Of a stretch of 64,000 nt of DNA, positions 61,261 to 64,000 are shown piece by piece. Source of the DNA: Corylus avellana (lineage: Eukaryota > Streptophyta > Magnoliopsida > Fagales > Betulaceae); contig NC_081543.1 in assembly GCF_901000735.1 (NCBI RefSeq), positions 9,779,921 to 9,843,920 on the forward strand. The letters run 5' to 3'. The position numbers and the translations under genes are program-made. Numbering within the stretch: the stretch's first letter is position 1; every line of letters starts with the position of its first letter. A model generated the notes under the pieces. It had not been told where the DNA came from, ran no database searches, and saw nothing but the letters and a program-made list of their open reading frames with translations.

Positions 61261-61591
61261 GGATCCGTTTGAGATTGTGGTTTCAATAAGTGTGATTTTA
61301 AAAATAGCTTTTTTCAAAATGTTACTTTTTAAAATTACAAAAGTGTTTAGTAAAACATGTTAAAAAAATACTTTTTTTTTTTTAATCTAATATTTGTTAT
61401 TCAAAATCGTAATTTTAGTTTAAATTCGCACTTTTTCAAATAAGCACCCCTAGCCTGCTTATAGAAATCGCAGATTTTTTTTTCCTATTTTAAATTATGT
61501 GCTTTTTAAATCAATGCCAAACGCCTTACATTTTGCGATATCTTTTAAAAACGCATATTATTCTTGCGAAATCGTAATCTCAAACGCACCC
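61261..61591. mobile_element. hairpin MITE with GTTTGAGATT ends
   Basis: Left ggatccgtttgagattgtgg + tttc against the reverse complement of the right end gggtgcgtttgagattacga + tttc. The 331-bp AT-rich interior repeats 'cttttt-aaaatta' inverted. No clear 8-bp duplication. Confidence 0.6.
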
Positions 61592-63149
61592 TTAATGATT
61601 TAGATCGCCCTTCCTCTCTCTCTCTTGCTCGAAGAGAGAGAAATCCTAGAAAACTTCGTTTTTCACTTTGTCTCAATGTTAGGCCATCTTCCTTCGTTGT
61701 GAGTGAATATGATGGAGGAGGATCCTCCTCCTTCTCTCTTTCTTTCGCCCCTCTCTAGGGTTTTTCTTTTCTTCTCTCTTTTTCCCTTGGGTTTTCATTT
61801 GCAATAACATCAGATTTACGGGGTTTTGTTCCTTTTCTTAGCCAACGTGCCACCTTTTCGCCTTCCCTGGTATCCTTGGTCACAAAAACTGCCACCCGCT
61901 TTTGTGTGCGCAGTCTAGGCACCTTCTTGGCGCATGAGTGCTGCACGCGCCGCCTCCACCTCCGTTTCGACTGGTGCCACACGTTGATTCGTTGTCTTCC
62001 TTGGAGCTTTAGTAATGTTTCTCTGTAGTAGGATTTCTCTTTTGGTAGTGAGGCTCCACTTAAGCAACTAGATTTAGCCAATTACAATGTGTTCTTTCTT
62101 TTGCGGTGGCTACAAAGTTTGAACGATGGTGCAATTGATGTTTTAAGGACAAAGTTTTGCTCTAAACTGGGCTGAAGAATTTTTCTTCAACTTAGTCTAT
62201 AAAAGTGACATGTTTCCATTTTTTTAATAACATGTGAGATGCACATGTGTTTTTAATAAAATTTATTTCAACTTTGTCCCTACTACTAAAAAAACATGTA
62301 CATCTCACATATTCAAGGGACACATGTCACTTTTATAGATTAGGTTGAAAAAAATTCCTCCAACCCAATTTGGAGGTAAACTTTGTCCAATAGGCATCTT
62401 CATGTGGTATGCTAAATCAAATCACCACTCAATGTTGCCTAGTTCTTGGTCGAGATGTCAAGCTTCAAATTGGCCATGCATAGTTATCGTTTCATTTTCT
62501 TTTAGCTTTAAATGCTAGCACTTTACCGATTGTATTGGGTATAGGTGTAAACCTAGTTGTGGTTATTGGCTAAAATTGCTAACCGAAATCGGGATAGCTG
62601 GTTGGTCAATTTTAAAAATTGGAACTAGTAACTGAGTTTTTTAAAAATTGGGTATTGGGCCTACTTTTTGGGATTAATTTAGCGATTTTTTAAAAACTAG
62701 TAGAACTTTTTTAGCTCAATAAGCTAGGCTTTGTTATGGTTATTTCAAAAAAAAAAAAAAAAAAAAAAAAAAACCTATATATATATACCCGGTTACCGAA
62801 CTGGTAGGGCTAGTTACCGATTATTTTCAACCGCTTTTAAAAGCGATTGGCCGGTTAGCTGATTACAGGTTGGTAGCCAGTAATCAGTTGGTGGCCGGTT
62901 ATAACCGAACAGATTTACACCCTTAGTATTGGGGTGCTTGTTGTGTTTCCCCACTTTTGTTTATGGTTTTTGTGTTGGTTGTTGTATTTCTCCCCTTTTC
63001 CTTCTTCCTTTGTAATTGCTCAAAAAAAAAAAAAAAAAGTTGGGTGTTTTAGTCTTTTAGACATGGATAGCCTTTAAAATTAGTCTCTTTTTTTTTTCTT
63101 TTTTTAAATAATAAATAAATAAGAAAGATAGCCACTAATTAACACACAA
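61592..63149. other. non-coding DNA, possible retroposon remnants
   Basis: Pyrimidine-rich blocks (about 61611-61790), an inverted pair acatgtgagatgcacatgtg / acatgtacatctcacat (about 62229 and 62293), A-runs at 62746-62772 and 63023-63039, and 'ggttaaccgg'-like imperfect repeats (62790-62910). The ORF at 61755-62081 (minus) is basic and low-complexity; not called. Confidence 0.4.
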
Positions 63150-64000
63150 TTGATAATCACCAGAGTTTTAACTAAAGCATCAAAAGATAACATAAACATT
63201 CTTCCAGTGGCTCGAAGTCTCAAGACGCTCTCTACTAGGGTTTCATCTCTAGCAGAGAGCGCCGTTGGAGGGGGAGAACCCCTGTTCTCCCCCTCCTCCC
63301 CCTCATCCTCTTCTCCCCCCGCCTTAGAGCTAGCCTATTTACTTGATGTCCCTTGCTCTTTGGGCATTTTCTTCCTCTCCCTCCCTCTTCGCCCCTTTTC
63401 TGATTCTAGTTTTTAGAGGCTGATCTTCCGCCCTTCTCCATCTGCCGCGCCTGTTGCTGGGTCAGGTTTGGCTCTGGTTCGTGTCCTGCCCGATCGACTG
63501 CCTGTCTCCTGGTCCACCTCGACTTGTGCTCCACCACCTTGCTACCCAGATCTGCCAGCTCCCATCACACCTTTTGCATTGGATCCGTCTCTCCGGATGT
63601 GGTTTGATTTCGGTTCTCTCCGGTTGTTTTTTTATTTTGTTTCTGGTTGTTTTATTTCCTTTCCTTTATGTCTGTCTTTTGCCGTGTTGTTTTTGTTGCC
63701 TTGCCTGTTTGTCATACTTTGTGGGTGATGCTCTTGGGGGATTCACTCAAACTCCCCCCCAGTTTGTTTTGTATGCGACTCCGATCTCCTCTGCACCCAC
63801 TCTGTTGCCCACCGTCTGCTGTCGGGTCTTTCCTTGTGTCCCCCCGTGATGAGCTCCATCGCCACCTTTTGCGTCAGTTTTCGGCCAGCACACGATTGGC
63901 TTCCTTCAGGCTGCCATTTCTTGCTTAGTGTGATTCTCCGGTTTTTCCCTGTTCTGTTGGTTTTCATTTGTTGTTTGTCCGATTTTTTCTATTCTGTTTG
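63150..64000 (+). other. GC/CT-rich sequence, possible 5' region of a LINE cut by the window edge
   Basis: An abrupt change from AT-rich DNA to a CT-rich leader (ctctactagggtttcatctc, gagggggagaacccctgttc, long C/T blocks) recalls plant LINE 5' untranslated regions. Several overlapping ORFs run to the right edge without a recognisable domain. A real gene beginning outside the window cannot be excluded. Confidence 0.3.

Overview
The window is nuclear DNA of a core eudicot, most likely a woody rosid; I cannot name the species. Four spliced or single-exon plant gene families, TATA boxes, GT-AG introns and a dense, nested load of plant transposable elements in AT-rich DNA all point this way.

Layout. 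1-5.2 kb: AT-rich repeats, with perhaps the last codons of a gene at the left edge. 5.17-17.24 kb: one 12-kb Ty3/Gypsy element of the Tat lineage, flanked by the 5-bp target duplication CGACT and inserted inside the LTR of an older TRIM-like element. Its interior holds two near-identical copies of the integrase-to-antisense-ORF segment around a 100-N assembly gap. It also carries a decayed additional antisense ORF (aORF). 19.6-30.2 kb: two convergent, intronless group-IX ERF transcription factor genes (20.8 kb +, 29.5 kb -) that form an inverted duplication with conserved promoters and 3' UTRs; foldback MITEs abut both promoters. 30-36.6 kb: LTR and TRIM relics. 36.7-43.2 kb (-): a complete nine-exon ubiquitin C-terminal hydrolase (UCH3/UCHL3 type, 237 aa), whose largest intron contains a LINE fragment, a hAT-like MITE, a GC-rich repeat and a tRNA-derived SINE. 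About 46.6 kb (-): a miR171/miR479-type hairpin with a TATA box. 47-50.8 kb: a TRIM, a triple repeat and an 11-bp GC-rich minisatellite that flips orientation. 50.8-55.2 kb (-): an eight-exon mitochondrial enoyl-CoA hydratase (317 aa). 57.1-60.9 kb (-): a six-exon gene for an uncharacterised 362-aa protein in which a 37-nt exon plus the following exon is duplicated. 60.9-64 kb: MITEs and pyrimidine-rich, possibly LINE-derived sequence.

The genes do not form one pathway. From memory, the ERF-UCH3 neighbourhood resembles Arabidopsis At4g17500 (ERF1A) - At4g17510 (UCH3), which suggests conserved microsynteny. I saw no new defence or enzymatic system. The most distinctive items are the miR479-type locus, the exon-pair duplication, the duplicated ERF promoters, the antisense ORF with a candidate intron in the Tat element, the young internal duplication of that element, and the phased 11-bp foldback minisatellite. 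Exon boundaries were read by eye from splice consensus and reading frame; no search was run.
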